Below, piece after piece: positions 23,164-31,736 of a stretch of 32,766 bases of DNA. The position numbers were made by a program, and so were the translations under genes. Each line of letters starts with the position of its first letter. Position 1 is the first letter of the stretch. The notes below the pieces were generated by a model. It made no database searches. It saw nothing but the letters and a program-made list of their open reading frames with translations, and was not told the DNA's origin. Source of the stretch: an uncultured Eubacterium sp. GTDB taxonomy: Bacteria; Bacillota; Clostridia; Lachnospirales; Lachnospiraceae. The stretch spans positions 1 to 32,766 of the forward strand of contig CAJUBQ010000050.1 of assembly GCA_910584595.1 (NCBI GenBank). The letters are read 5' to 3'.

Positions 23164-23963
23164 TATGCCGTACCCGTAAGCTGTTTGTGGCTGCGCTTAT
23201 CCTTCTTTTCAGACATTTCCAGGCTTTTGCGCAGCGCATCCATCAGGTCAATGACATTTGCCGGGCTGCCCGCGTCTGCAGAAACAATCTCCTGCCCCTC
23301 GATCTTTTTCATGATTGCCTGCCTGAGCCTTTCCTGATATTCGTCATGGTAATTTTCCGCTACAAATGGTTTTGTCATATTTTCAATCAGCATCTTCGCC
23401 ATAGACAGCTCATTTTCATCCAGCTTCATTCTGGGCACTGTTTTCGGCACCGCCGCAATTTCATCATGGAAAAATAAAGTCTTTACAATAATTCCCTCTT
23501 TAGTCGGATAAAGCACCAGAAGCTTTTCATTTGTACCCATAACGGTTTTTGCCACCGCAACCTTTTTTAAGGACAGCATGGCCTGGCGGAGAAGCTCAAA
23601 CGCCTTTTCTGCACCAGCGTCCGGAACCGCGTAGTAGTCTTTCTCAAAATAAATCATATTTACTTCCGACATTTTTGCAAACTGGATAATATGGATCGTC
23701 CTGTCTTTCTTTGTCTTAATCTTTTCCAGCTCCTCATCTGTCATGACCACGTACCGGTCCTTTTCATATTCATATCCTTTGACGATATCTTTGCTGGTTA
23801 CCTCTTTCCCGCAGTGGCTACAGTATTTTTTATACCTGATCCGGGCCTTGCTTTCTTTATCGAGCTGGTTGAAATGGATGTCATTATCTACGGTTGCTTT
23901 ATACATTCCAACAGGAATCAGCACAAGTCCCATAGAAATGCTGCCTTTATGTGCGACTGCCAT
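23163..23963 (-). CDS. ku: Ku protein (NHEJ)
   Basis: The 266-residue protein starts MAVAHKGSISMGLVLIPVGM, the typical bacterial Ku opening, continues with a core containing HFNQLDKESKARIRYKKYC and ends with a Lys-rich tail. It forms a homodimeric ring on DNA ends and recruits the ligase encoded next. GAGGTG lies 6 nt before the ATG at 23963, which decides this start over an in-frame ATG at 23993. Its presence on a mobile element suggests repair of broken element DNA or a role in circularisation; that role is inference. Confidence 0.93.
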   Translation of the reverse strand: MAVAHKGSISMGLVLIPVGMYKATVDNDIHFNQLDKESKARIRYKKYCSHCGKEVTSKDIVKGYEYEKDRYVVMTDEELEKIKTKKDRTIHIIQFAKMSEVNMIYFEKDYYAVPDAGAEKAFELLRQAMLSLKKVAVAKTVMGTNEKLLVLYPTKEGIIVKTLFFHDEIAAVPKTVPRMKLDENELSMAKMLIENMTKPFVAENYHDEYQERLRQAIMKKIEGQEIVSADAGSPANVIDLMDALRKSLEMSEKKDKRSHKQLTGTA

Positions 23964-24119
23964 ATATATCACCTCAAAATTCTTTTCTGTCATTATCTGC
24001 TGTCCTTCAATTTCTATGCAAATACCCGCCTCAAATAAAAATTTTATGGTATGGCTTAACGCTCAGGGACTAACCTGCCAGATTCTTTTCCACTTCATTC
24101 CTGTCCCAATCTTTCTGAA

Positions 24120-24152
24120 CAAAAAACAGCATCCCAGAAGATGCCGTTTTGC
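24120..24152 (-). terminator. Rho-independent terminator
   Basis: On the minus strand ACGGCATC and GATGCTGT pair with one wobble and are followed by TTTTTTG. It ends transcription of the small gene at 24169-24405 before the Ku gene. Confidence 0.75.
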
Positions 24153-24168
24153 AGTTACACACTTTTCT

Positions 24169-24405
24169 TTAACAGAACCCACAGCCTCCTTTCCTATATC
24201 CCGGCCCGTCTTCCCCCGACACATACCGCGCCTGAAACATCATGTTTATTTCCCGGATTTCCTTCTTCCCATTAATATATTCCTGGTACATCTCTGCCAG
24301 TCCTGGCATACATCCGTCACAGGACGCTGAAATGTTTCCAAGCGAATCTGTCACAATCTGTTCCCGTTCTTCTTTTGTTGTATCTTTAATTAAATATCCT
24401 GACAT
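24169..24405 (-). CDS. Conserved small Cys-containing protein
   Basis: The 78-residue protein starts MSGYLIKDTTKEEREQIVTD, has CDGC in the middle, MYQEYINGKKEIREIN, and ends GGCGFC. GGAGG precedes the ATG. I recall close relatives in many Clostridia, some carrying an unconvincing PurH label; the true function is unknown. The two cysteine pairs suggest metal binding or redox activity. Confidence 0.65.
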   Translation of the reverse strand: MSGYLIKDTTKEEREQIVTDSLGNISASCDGCMPGLAEMYQEYINGKKEIREINMMFQARYVSGEDGPGYRKGGCGFC

Positions 24406-24593
24406 CTTTTTCCTCCAGCTTTTATTTTCTTATGATTATTGAAAAATGCTCTTTTTTTCAATAATATATCTGCATGCAAAGTAAAATTCTCCATGCAGAT
24501 TAAACTATGGCTCTGCATACCAGCAATGCCTGTAATTTTCCCGACAGCAAAAATCCGCACAGCATGGAATCTTCCAAAAGGCGGTTCTTCCAT
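24390..24593 (-). CDS. Possible small ORF overlapping upstream stop
   Basis: This 67-codon ORF begins with an ATG overlapping the TAA of the upstream gene (TAATG), the same coupling seen for Ku-ligase. It reads FHAVRIFAVGKITGIAGMQS and SLICMENFTLHAD. Its 3' part crosses an AT-rich hairpin at 24436-24466 that looks like a terminator, and it overlaps the next gene by 16 nt. No SD or family was recognised; it may not be a gene. Confidence 0.25.
   Translation of the reverse strand: MEEPPFGRFHAVRIFAVGKITGIAGMQSHSLICMENFTLHADILLKKRAFFNNHKKIKAGGKRCQDI
24435..24466 (-). terminator. AT-rich hairpin, possible terminator
   Basis: ATTATTGAAAAA and TTTTTCAATAAT pair around a short loop after the gene ending at 24593. 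The arms themselves supply the T-run on the minus strand. Confidence 0.45.
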
Positions 24594-25438
24594 TATTCAT
24601 CCCATTCTAAATTTTCCTCCGGCTCAAAATATTCCAGCAGGCAAAAGTACAGTTCTTCCGGTTTGTCTGTAAGTTCACCGTCATAACATGGAATCTCCTG
24701 CTCTATGCCGTTGGAATATTTAACCCGCACACACCAGTCCGGCTCCCTTTCCACTTCTTCTTTGTCCGGTTCCCAAAACAGCCCGGCATCGTCTATGTAA
24801 TTTTCATCGTCCATATCATCATCAGAAGCATTTTCTCCCATATCCAGCTTCAGTTCCATAAAAGGATCGCCATCTGCAGACACATACCCGTAATCCTGCG
24901 GCCACATAAATATTTCTAATGTATGCACAATCCAGCGGAGCAGCTTTGCCATACTGCCGCCGTCAAGCGCGGTTTCCTGCTCCGGCCCGCCCCTGTCTGA
25001 ATCCAGAAATATAATTTTCCGTTCTTTCCTCACAATATGAAACTTCTGGTTTACTGTCTCCCAATCCCCATATTCCTGATAGACTTCCGTATGGATTTCA
25101 AAATCAAGCTCACTGATCACAAGCTGTTTTTTCATAGCATTGCGCTCCGCATGCGGAAAACATTCCCGATATATTTCCTTTGCCAGCTCCGCTACCTCCG
25201 GCCGGCTGTCATGGACGCGGTTTTCCAGCCACTTCTTTTCACTCTGGCCTAAACGCCGCAACGGCAGCTCCATTAACCGGTTTATCGTCTGCATTTCCGC
25301 TTTTTCCGCAGCAGAGAGGCGCGAACAGCTTTTGCAGATGTGGGCGGCATGCCCTTTCCCGGAAAACTTCTCATTTGCTTTATACTCACCGCATATTTTA
25401 CAATAATGCCCCTGCGGGCGTTTTTTCTTCTTTGCCAT
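24593..25438 (-). CDS. Conserved protein with N-terminal Cys4 zinc finger
   Basis: The 281-residue protein starts MAKKKKRPQGHYCKICGEYK, with CKIC and a later CKSC (about residues 13-16 and 36-39) forming a zinc site. A middle region with EIHTEVYQEYGDWE, an acidic stretch (DDDMDDENYIDD) and an acidic C-terminus follow. GGAGG lies upstream of the ATG at 25438. In-frame starts up to 25492 exist, including an ATG at 25480 overlapping the upstream TAA (TAATG). It is paired with the next gene in one operon. I recall similar proteins in Clostridia mobile elements; the function is unknown. Confidence 0.7.
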   Translation of the reverse strand: MAKKKKRPQGHYCKICGEYKANEKFSGKGHAAHICKSCSRLSAAEKAEMQTINRLMELPLRRLGQSEKKWLENRVHDSRPEVAELAKEIYRECFPHAERNAMKKQLVISELDFEIHTEVYQEYGDWETVNQKFHIVRKERKIIFLDSDRGGPEQETALDGGSMAKLLRWIVHTLEIFMWPQDYGYVSADGDPFMELKLDMGENASDDDMDDENYIDDAGLFWEPDKEEVEREPDWCVRVKYSNGIEQEIPCYDGELTDKPEELYFCLLEYFEPEENLEWDE

Positions 25439-25479
25439 CTGCCAATCATCCTCCATTGCCCTCTGCATCTGCACTGGCA

Positions 25480-26124
25480 TTATTCCAGCCATTCCGGCGG
25501 CAGCATAAACCTCCCACCGCCATCCCCAATATTTTCAATTCCTAAATATTCCAAAACCGGATTGTCCAAAAGTTCATCTTCTGTATAGAAATCCAGCAGC
25601 ATAAAATCAAAATCCCAAAAATAAGTATCCTCATAGTAATGCAGATCCTCAATCCGTTCCAGCTGCTCCTGCCAGCTTAACCTGACCAAGTCTTCCCCAT
25701 CATCTGAATATTCCCTCGCATCCGAGTATGCCCTACGCAGGGCTTTCACCACATAATCCCTCTGACATGAAACCGGTTCCTGTGTGCGCATGCCAAGCCT
25801 GTCCGCAGCTTCAATCCTCATCTGTATCAAAGAATACATGACATACTCCATGACAAGCTCCGGCACAAACTCATATTCGGATTCCAGCAACGCTTTTAAT
25901 CCGAGAAATGCCTTCCCCGTTTTTGCCGCCGAATAATGCTCTGGAAAAAAATCCCGTACCGCATTGCAGAAACCGGGATCATCTTCCTGCGCTTCTTTTC
26001 CCCTGCCCGTTTCATAATTCACAATCTCATTTCTGACAAGCTCCAGTATATTCCCGTTCAAATACGATGCGATAAGGGCATCCGCCTTTTTATCTTCTGT
26101 GTATTTTTGCGGCAGTTTCAGCAT
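25480..26124 (-). CDS. Conserved hypothetical acidic protein
   Basis: The 214-residue protein is mostly helical and acidic, with an N-terminal LPQKYTEDKKADALIASYLN, a central YEFVPELVMEYVMYSLIQMR and a C-terminal aromatic/acidic segment YYEDTYFWDFDFMLLDFYTE. GGAGGA lies 9 nt before the ATG. It is the first gene of a two-gene operon with the zinc-finger protein. No known domain is recognised. Confidence 0.7.
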   Translation of the reverse strand: MLKLPQKYTEDKKADALIASYLNGNILELVRNEIVNYETGRGKEAQEDDPGFCNAVRDFFPEHYSAAKTGKAFLGLKALLESEYEFVPELVMEYVMYSLIQMRIEAADRLGMRTQEPVSCQRDYVVKALRRAYSDAREYSDDGEDLVRLSWQEQLERIEDLHYYEDTYFWDFDFMLLDFYTEDELLDNPVLEYLGIENIGDGGGRFMLPPEWLE

Positions 26125-26500
26125 TTACCAAATTCCTCCATGCAGATTTTTATATACAGTCTACCACACTTTCTCCTGCAGTACCACCTTCAAATAACAG
26201 GCCGGATTTTATTTTTTTCCAGAAAGGTTCCACTCTGACTGTCCATTCGGCTTTAGAGCAGAGGTTATTTTCCCCGCAAAAGTTATCCCGCTTTACGGGA
26301 TAACCTCACAGGGCAAGTTTCGCCGCGTGGCACAGAAACCCGCTTCGCGGATTTCTGCTTACGGGCAAAACTTGATGGGGATTCCGCTCCCCATACCCCC
26401 GGCTGCATCTTCTGACGAATATGCAGGTTCTGGCTCCTGTTAAAACAGTCGCAGCGCACCGGAAAAACCGGTGCGGGAAAAGAAAGGAAGGCATTCATTT
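26125..26500. other. Intergenic region with candidate oriT
   Basis: This divergent gap lies between the minus-strand operon and mobC. The left part probably contains the operon promoter, and on the minus strand a GTATATAAA lies about 30 bases before the SD. The right part (26282-26394) is a row of hairpins that forms the oriT candidate. Confidence 0.5.
26282..26400 (+). other. Candidate origin of transfer (oriT)
   Basis: Three consecutive stems lie upstream of mobC and the relaxase gene: GTTATCCCG/CGGGATAAC (26282-26304), CAGAAACCCGC/GCGGATTTCTG (26333-26357, one mismatch) and ATGGGGA/TCCCCAT (26375-26394). CAAGTTT (26314) and AAACTTG (26368) also form a spaced inverted repeat, and GGGCAA occurs twice. 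Position and structure fit a MOBP oriT, where MobC binds and the relaxase nicks. I cannot place the nick site. Confidence 0.6.
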
Positions 26501-26935
26501 ATGGCAAGGCCAAAAAAAGAAAAAGAACTGACCCATACGCACCACCTCCACTTACGGCTTACCGATGTGGAATACGAAGTCGTATCAGAAGCCGCAAAAC
26601 AGGCAAACCTCACACTGTCAGAATATACCCGCCGGCAGCTTGCCGGCAGAAAGGTAACGGTAAAGTATGAAATTGTTGCAGATGTACCGGAACTGAAAAA
26701 ACTGATTGCAGGCTTTGGCAAAACCGGAAGCAACTTAAACCAAATCGCACACCATCTGAACCAGGGCGGCGCACTGACAGAGGAAACACTAAAATCCATC
26801 CGCCAGTGCATGGCAGAAATTTACGAAATGAAGTACGAGGTCGTAAAAATGGCGGGCAGCTTTTCCACCGCCGGACAGCAGACCAACAATCCCGAAAGGA
26901 ACCTGAATGGCAGTATTGAAACACATAGCCGTTAA
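26501..26935 (+). CDS. mobC: MobC-type relaxosome accessory protein
   Basis: The 144-residue protein starts MARPKKEKELTHTHHLHLRL, with a ribbon-helix-helix-like N-terminus (LRLTDVEYEVVSEAAKQANL, LSEYTRRQLAG) and a MobC-like C-terminal part (ELKKLIAGFGKTGSNLNQIA and HHLNQGG). GAAAGGAAGG lies about 9 nt before the ATG. It binds oriT and helps strand opening and relaxase loading. It overlaps the relaxase gene by 29 nt. An in-frame GTG at 26471 lacks an SD. Confidence 0.9.
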   Translation: MARPKKEKELTHTHHLHLRLTDVEYEVVSEAAKQANLTLSEYTRRQLAGRKVTVKYEIVADVPELKKLIAGFGKTGSNLNQIAHHLNQGGALTEETLKSIRQCMAEIYEMKYEVVKMAGSFSTAGQQTNNPERNLNGSIETHSR

Positions 26936-28760
26936 AAATGCCGATTACGGCGAAGCGCAGCGGTATCTCATTTTCGAACATGATGAAAAAACCGGGAAAA
27001 CCATTCTGGATGAAAACGGAAAAATGCAGTTCCGCAGCCATTATTTTCTGGACGGCATAAACTGTGACGCTTTCACTTTTGATACAGAATGCATGGAACT
27101 GAATGCCCGCTACGGAAAAAATCAGGATTATGATGAAATCAAATCCCACCACTACATCATAAGCTATGATCCAAAGGATGCAGCAGACAGCATGCTTACC
27201 GGGGAACGCGCACAGGAGCTTGGGCTGGAATATGCCGCGAAATATTTCCCCGGACACCAGGCGCTTGTCTGCACCCACACGGACGGACATAACGGAAGCG
27301 GGAATATCCATACGCATATTATCATCAACAGCGTCCGCAAATTTGATGTGGAGCGGCAGGATTTTATGGAACGTCCATGTGATTCCCGCGCCGGGTACAA
27401 ACACCATCTGACAAAGAAGCACCTGGTTTTTCTCAAACAGTCCGTCATGGATATGTGCCGCCGTGAAAATCTCCATCAGGTTGACCTTCTCGCCCCGGCA
27501 AAAAAAAGAATTACAGACCGGGAATACCGCGCAGCACAGCAGGAAAACCAAAAAACAGACGGACGCGCCGCACACGTTTCCGCAGACAGCGCACAGCAGC
27601 CGACTGTCTTCCAGACGCAGAAGCAGTTCCTACGGGATGCCGTGGAAGACGCGGCCCGCCAGGCATGTACTCCTGATGAATACCGCAGAATCCTTTTTGA
27701 GAAATACGGGGTACTCTTAAAAGAAAGCCGCGGGCGTTTCAGCTACCTGCACCCGGACCGTTCCAAGTTTATCACCGACAGAAGCCTGGGCACGCTTTAC
27801 AAAACGGATTCCATTTTAAAACAGATTGCTGAAAATGCAGAAAGCATAAACTGCAATAAAATCCATCAGGAAGAAAATGCCCATTCAGCAGAATCCAAAT
27901 CTTTCAAACAGGATAACTATGGTTATGAAACATCCTGCCCCGATGCTGGTGAATATCCAGAACGTGATGCGGATGTTTCCAGATACGATACAGAAAAAAA
28001 TAAAAAGCGGCAGGATGTCTCCGGACATACTGACGGAGATTCAGGAAACAGCACAGCCGCAATTAAAAACAACTCCCGGCATGACAAGGGCCGCACGCCC
28101 GCATATGATTCTGTTTCCATCCTGTACTTTCATTCCGAACTGCGCCTTGTCACTGATCTGCAGAACTGTATCAAGGCACAGCAAAGCAATGCCTACGCAC
28201 AGAAAGTCAAGATTTCCAACCTAAAGCGCATGGCTGAAACACTCATATATATTCAGGAGCACGGCTATAACACAAGGGAGATTCTGGAAAGAGGACTCGC
28301 AGACGCAAAAGCAGAAACAGGATTATCAAGAAAGGCATTGAAAAAGACAGAAGACCGGTTAAAAGAAGTAAATGAACAAATCCATTACACTGGCCAGTAC
28401 CTTGCAAACAAATCCGTTTACGGCCAGTTTTTAAAAGCAGGGGACAAAGGAAAATTCCGGCGGGAACATGCTGCGGAAATCACGCTCTACGAAACTGCCG
28501 CCCGGTTCCTGAAAGAAAAAGCGGCCAGTGACACACGCAGCCCCACTCCCGGAAAGCTGCCATCGCTGAAACTGCTGAAAGAAGAAAAGGCCTCTCTGGT
28601 ACAGAAAAAAGAATCCGAACAGGCAGCATACCAGCGCAACCGCAGCCGCCAGAAAGAATTAGACACTGTCTGTTCTAACGTCAATGCCATCCTTGGAAAT
28701 CCGGAAACCAGAATGCAGCCGGAAAAACAAAAACGGCAGGAGCGTTCCAAATCCTTATAA
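26907..28760 (+). CDS. MOBP relaxase (MobA/VirD2-like)
   Basis: The 617-residue protein has an N-terminal relaxase domain: Tyr candidates Y14/Y20 in ADYGEAQRYL and the metal-binding motif H124, H135 and H137 in HTDGHNGSGNIHTHIIINSV. A long Lys/Glu-rich C-terminal part, with coiled-coil-like segments near residues 440-600, follows. The relaxase nicks oriT and stays bound to the 5' end during transfer. GAAAGGA lies 6 nt before the ATG. It is translationally coupled to mobC. Confidence 0.93.
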   Translation: MAVLKHIAVKNADYGEAQRYLIFEHDEKTGKTILDENGKMQFRSHYFLDGINCDAFTFDTECMELNARYGKNQDYDEIKSHHYIISYDPKDAADSMLTGERAQELGLEYAAKYFPGHQALVCTHTDGHNGSGNIHTHIIINSVRKFDVERQDFMERPCDSRAGYKHHLTKKHLVFLKQSVMDMCRRENLHQVDLLAPAKKRITDREYRAAQQENQKTDGRAAHVSADSAQQPTVFQTQKQFLRDAVEDAARQACTPDEYRRILFEKYGVLLKESRGRFSYLHPDRSKFITDRSLGTLYKTDSILKQIAENAESINCNKIHQEENAHSAESKSFKQDNYGYETSCPDAGEYPERDADVSRYDTEKNKKRQDVSGHTDGDSGNSTAAIKNNSRHDKGRTPAYDSVSILYFHSELRLVTDLQNCIKAQQSNAYAQKVKISNLKRMAETLIYIQEHGYNTREILERGLADAKAETGLSRKALKKTEDRLKEVNEQIHYTGQYLANKSVYGQFLKAGDKGKFRREHAAEITLYETAARFLKEKAASDTRSPTPGKLPSLKLLKEEKASLVQKKESEQAAYQRNRSRQKELDTVCSNVNAILGNPETRMQPEKQKRQERSKSL

Positions 28761-28802
28761 GAGAAAACGGCTTGCTTTCTGTTCTTTTTTCTTTTTCATC
28801 TA

Positions 28803-28831
28803 TTGTAATTATACTATTTGTATGGTATGAT
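28803..28831 (+). promoter_or_regulatory. Probable promoter of CxxC protein gene
   Basis: TTGTAA (28803-28808), a 17-nt spacer and TATGAT (28826-28831) match a sigma-A promoter, 26 bases before the ATG of the next gene. Confidence 0.5.
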
Positions 28832-28856
28832 TACAAAAAAGAAAGAAGGAAATGAA

Positions 28857-29102
28857 ATGACTGGAAAAAGTTTTCGTGGGAAAGACCATTGCTATGTATG
28901 CGGAAATGAATTGCACTGGCATTGTCCGGCTGTTCAGGATTCAGAAGATAATGCTGCCAAATCCCCGGCAGACACGGATATTACGGCTGATATGACAGCC
29001 ACAGGGAAAGATGATGACGGCACCATCCGGTTTGAAGTTATCTGCACCTGCCCAAAATGCCATGCCAAAAATAAATATTTCATCAGCGCAAAAATGATCT
29101 GA
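28857..29102 (+). CDS. Small zinc-ribbon-like CxxC protein
   Basis: The 81-residue protein has GKDHCYVCGNELHWHCP near the start and CTCPKCHAKNKYF at the end, four or more cysteines that could bind one zinc ion. The middle is acidic and low-complexity. GAAGGAA lies before the ATG at 28857; an in-frame ATG at 28818 overlaps the promoter. The function is unknown. Confidence 0.65.
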   Translation: MTGKSFRGKDHCYVCGNELHWHCPAVQDSEDNAAKSPADTDITADMTATGKDDDGTIRFEVICTCPKCHAKNKYFISAKMI

Positions 29103-29106
29103 ATGC

Positions 29107-29153
29107 ACATAAAAGAAAGGCACCTGCCATGCGCAGATGTCTTTCTTTTATGT
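29107..29153. terminator. Bidirectional terminator
   Basis: ACATAAAAGAAAG (29107-29119) and CTTTCTTTTATGT (29141-29153) form a perfect 13-bp stem, with an inner CTG/CAG stem in the loop. It lies between convergent genes and can end both transcripts. Confidence 0.8.
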
Positions 29154-29186
29154 GTATTTACTGCTTAACCGGAAGTATTACTGCTC

Positions 29187-29212
29187 CGGGCTGAAATTAT
29201 CCTTTCAGCCCG
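29187..29212 (-). repeat. Hairpin over stop codon of DAK-like gene
   Basis: CGGGCTGAAA and TTTCAGCCCG form a perfect 10-bp stem that encloses the TAA stop of the minus-strand gene. There is no T-run, so it may protect the mRNA end and act together with the terminator at 29107-29153. Confidence 0.55.
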
Positions 29213-29448
29213 CGTGACTGCCTTTCCATATCTTCAATCACAATATCATAAATTTCACCCAGGGAAGCACAGTATTCCAGCACTTTCCAAGGTTCATTTG
29301 TATGAAAATGCACTTTTACCAGTTCTTCATCTCCAACTGCCAGAAGGCAGTCTCCTTGAAAATTGTTTGTAAAATATTCGTTTATGCTGTCTTCATCAAG
29401 ATTTTCACCCTCAATTAATAACTGCGTATCATATCGAAACTCCAGCAT
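29197..29448 (-). CDS. DAK-phosphatase-like (FakA/YloV C-terminal-like) short protein
   Basis: The 83-residue protein reads FRYDTQLLIEGENLDEDSIN, then GDCLLAVGDEELVKVHFHTN and EPWKVLEYCASLGEIYDI. GDxxxxVxDxxxxKVHxHT is the pattern of the C-terminal module of FakA/YloV (fatty acid kinase, DAK1/2-related) proteins. Only this piece is present, so it is either a stand-alone domain or a captured fragment; I recall similar short proteins in Clostridia elements. GGAGG precedes the ATG, and it follows the RecD2-like gene by 29 nt in the same operon. Confidence 0.6.
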   Translation of the reverse strand: MLEFRYDTQLLIEGENLDEDSINEYFTNNFQGDCLLAVGDEELVKVHFHTNEPWKVLEYCASLGEIYDIVIEDMERQSRGLKG

Positions 29449-29477
29449 TATCGTTTCCTCCTGCTATATCGTTTTTT

Positions 29478-31700
29478 TCATGCATCACTACACACCTGAG
29501 ACGATTGTGCCCGGCTGTCCCTCTCCCCTGAAAGTCTCTCTTTCAGCAGGGTATTCCTTTTTGTTACGGTCACATTCCTGACCGCATAGGCAAGCGCTTT
29601 TTTGTCGCCCACCATAACCAGAAGTTTTTTCGCCCTTGTAATGCCCGTATAAATCAGGTTCCTCTGCAGCATCCCAAAGTGGCTCATCAGCACAGGCATG
29701 ACTACCGCCGGGTATTCCGACCCCTGCGATTTATGGATAGTCGCAGCGTAGGCATGCAGCAGCTCGTCCAGTTCCGCCACATCATACTTTACCAGCCTGC
29801 CGTCAAAGTTTACAGCCAGCTCCCTGTCCTGGACGCTGGCAGACTGGATTATGCCAATGTCGCCGTTAAACACTTCTTTATCGTAATTGTTTTTAATCTG
29901 CATAACTTTGTCGCCGCAGCGGAAAACATAACCGCTCCTGCGCAGCCCGTCCCCGGATGGGTTCAATGCCTCCTGCAGCGCAAGGTTCAGCCCTGCTGCC
30001 CCTGCCGGCCCACGCTGCATGGGAGTTAATACCTGAATCGTTTCCGGTTTTATATGATAAAATCCAGGCAGTTTCTCCTTTACCAGTTCCACGATCTTTG
30101 CCGCCGCTATTTCCGCACTTTCACACTTCACAAAGAAAAAGTCCGCCGTTTTCCCATTGGATATATCCGGCATTTTCCCCTCATTGACACGGTGGGCGTT
30201 CATGATAATGCGGCTTGTCTGCGCCTGCCGGAAAATCCGTGTCAGACGCACCACCGGAAATACGCCGGAAGCGATGATGTCGCGCAGCACATTCCCGGCC
30301 CCGACCGCTGGAAGCTGGTCCGTGTCGCCCACAAGAAGCAGCCGCATGGATTCCGGCACAGCTTTTAACAGCGCATTCATCAGGATAATGTCAATCATGG
30401 AACATTCATCGACTACCAGAACATCGCCCTCCAGCGGGTTCTTTTCGTTTTTCTGGTATCCCTCCGGCGGCCTGCAGCCAAGCAGGCGGTGTATTGTTTC
30501 TGCTTTCATCCCCGCTGTTTCCGACAGCCGCTTTGCCGCCCTCCCGGTCGGCGCGGCAAGCAGCACTTTCAGGCCGTATGCACGGAAAGCAGCTATAATC
30601 CCCTGTGTTGTGGTAGTCTTTCCCGTACCCGGCCCGCCTGTCAGGACCATTACCTTTGCAGATGCGGCCAGACGGATGGCCCCTGCCTGGGCCTCATCGT
30701 ATTCCATATGCACGATCTGCTGGATTTTCCCAACATCCACGGAAAGCTCCCGGTTCCCCGTTTTTTCCCTTGCCTGCATGAGCTGCACCCACAGGCGGTC
30801 TGAAGCCGGTGCTTCGGCAAGGCGGCGCAGTTTATTTGACACCCCGGTTTCTGCATAATAAAACGGCGGCAGATATACGGCTCTTTCCTCCGGCAGCGCT
30901 TCACAGGCCAGGTCTTTTTCTTTCAGCATCTGGTCCATTGTCATAACAATGTATTCCGGAGCTGATTCCAGAAGGCCGGAAGCCTTTTCGAGAAGCTGTC
31001 CCTGTCCGGCATAAACATGGCCGTCATCTGCAAGCTCACTAAGCGTGTACATAATGCCGCTTCTAAGGCGCACATAGGATTCTTTTCCAAATCCGAGTTT
31101 CTGTGCAATGCCGTCCGCCGTCTTAAAACCGATACCCCATATATCATCTGCAAGACGGTACGGATTTTCACGCACTTTTCCAATGCTTTCACTTCCGTAC
31201 TGCTTATAGATTTTTGCCGCAAATGCCGTACTGACATCATGCTCCTGCAGAAAGAGCATGATGTTTTTCACTTCTTTCTGCCGCTGCCAGCTTTCCGCAA
31301 TCTGGCGGATGCGCTTTTTCCCAATTCCCTCAACCTGGATCAGAAGCTGTATATCATCTTCAATTACCGTAAATGTATCCACACCAAAACGCTGTACGAT
31401 CCGCTTTGCAAATTTAGGACCGACACCTTTGACCAGGCCGCTCCCAAGATACTTCTCCATCCCGTAAACAGTTGCCGGAAGCGTTTCTTCCCACTTTTCA
31501 GCGATAAACTGCCTGCCATATTTTCCATCCACTTTCCAGTTTCCCTCTGCTATGATTACAGAGCCGACATTCGCATCCAGAAGGTTCCCGACCACCGGGA
31601 CAAGGCCATCACAGCCTTTGATATGCACTTTCAGTACAGAATACCCGTTTTCCGGGTTCTGGTATGTAATCCGTTCCACTACACAGCGTATTTTTGTCAT
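29478..31700 (-). CDS. recD2: RecD2-like SF1B DNA helicase
   Basis: The 740-residue protein has a RecD2 N-terminal OB-like region, helix-hairpin-helix motifs (VKGVGPKFAKRIV, IQVEGIGKKRIRQI), a Walker A GGPGTGKT at residues 355-362, a DEXX-box VVDECSMID, and late helicase motifs including YAATIHKSQGSEYPAVVMP and YTGITRAKKLL. It is a 5'-3' helicase that acts without RecBC. GGAGG lies 6 nt before the ATG. On a mobile element it may process transferred DNA or forks. Confidence 0.93.
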   Translation of the reverse strand: MTKIRCVVERITYQNPENGYSVLKVHIKGCDGLVPVVGNLLDANVGSVIIAEGNWKVDGKYGRQFIAEKWEETLPATVYGMEKYLGSGLVKGVGPKFAKRIVQRFGVDTFTVIEDDIQLLIQVEGIGKKRIRQIAESWQRQKEVKNIMLFLQEHDVSTAFAAKIYKQYGSESIGKVRENPYRLADDIWGIGFKTADGIAQKLGFGKESYVRLRSGIMYTLSELADDGHVYAGQGQLLEKASGLLESAPEYIVMTMDQMLKEKDLACEALPEERAVYLPPFYYAETGVSNKLRRLAEAPASDRLWVQLMQAREKTGNRELSVDVGKIQQIVHMEYDEAQAGAIRLAASAKVMVLTGGPGTGKTTTTQGIIAAFRAYGLKVLLAAPTGRAAKRLSETAGMKAETIHRLLGCRPPEGYQKNEKNPLEGDVLVVDECSMIDIILMNALLKAVPESMRLLLVGDTDQLPAVGAGNVLRDIIASGVFPVVRLTRIFRQAQTSRIIMNAHRVNEGKMPDISNGKTADFFFVKCESAEIAAAKIVELVKEKLPGFYHIKPETIQVLTPMQRGPAGAAGLNLALQEALNPSGDGLRRSGYVFRCGDKVMQIKNNYDKEVFNGDIGIIQSASVQDRELAVNFDGRLVKYDVAELDELLHAYAATIHKSQGSEYPAVVMPVLMSHFGMLQRNLIYTGITRAKKLLVMVGDKKALAYAVRNVTVTKRNTLLKERLSGERDSRAQSSQVCSDA

Positions 31701-31736
31701 GCACAGCCTCCACCTGCCACAAAAGTTCTACAAAAA

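Noticed and set aside
26610..27575. 321-codon minus-strand ORF across mobC and the relaxase gene
   Set aside because: It is antisense to two coupled genes with clear motifs. Its hydrophobic, Phe/Cys-rich composition is an artefact of the reverse strand.
30157..30858. 233-codon plus-strand ORF inside the RecD2-like gene
   Set aside because: It is an antisense shadow of a gene with all helicase motifs; no SD and no domain.
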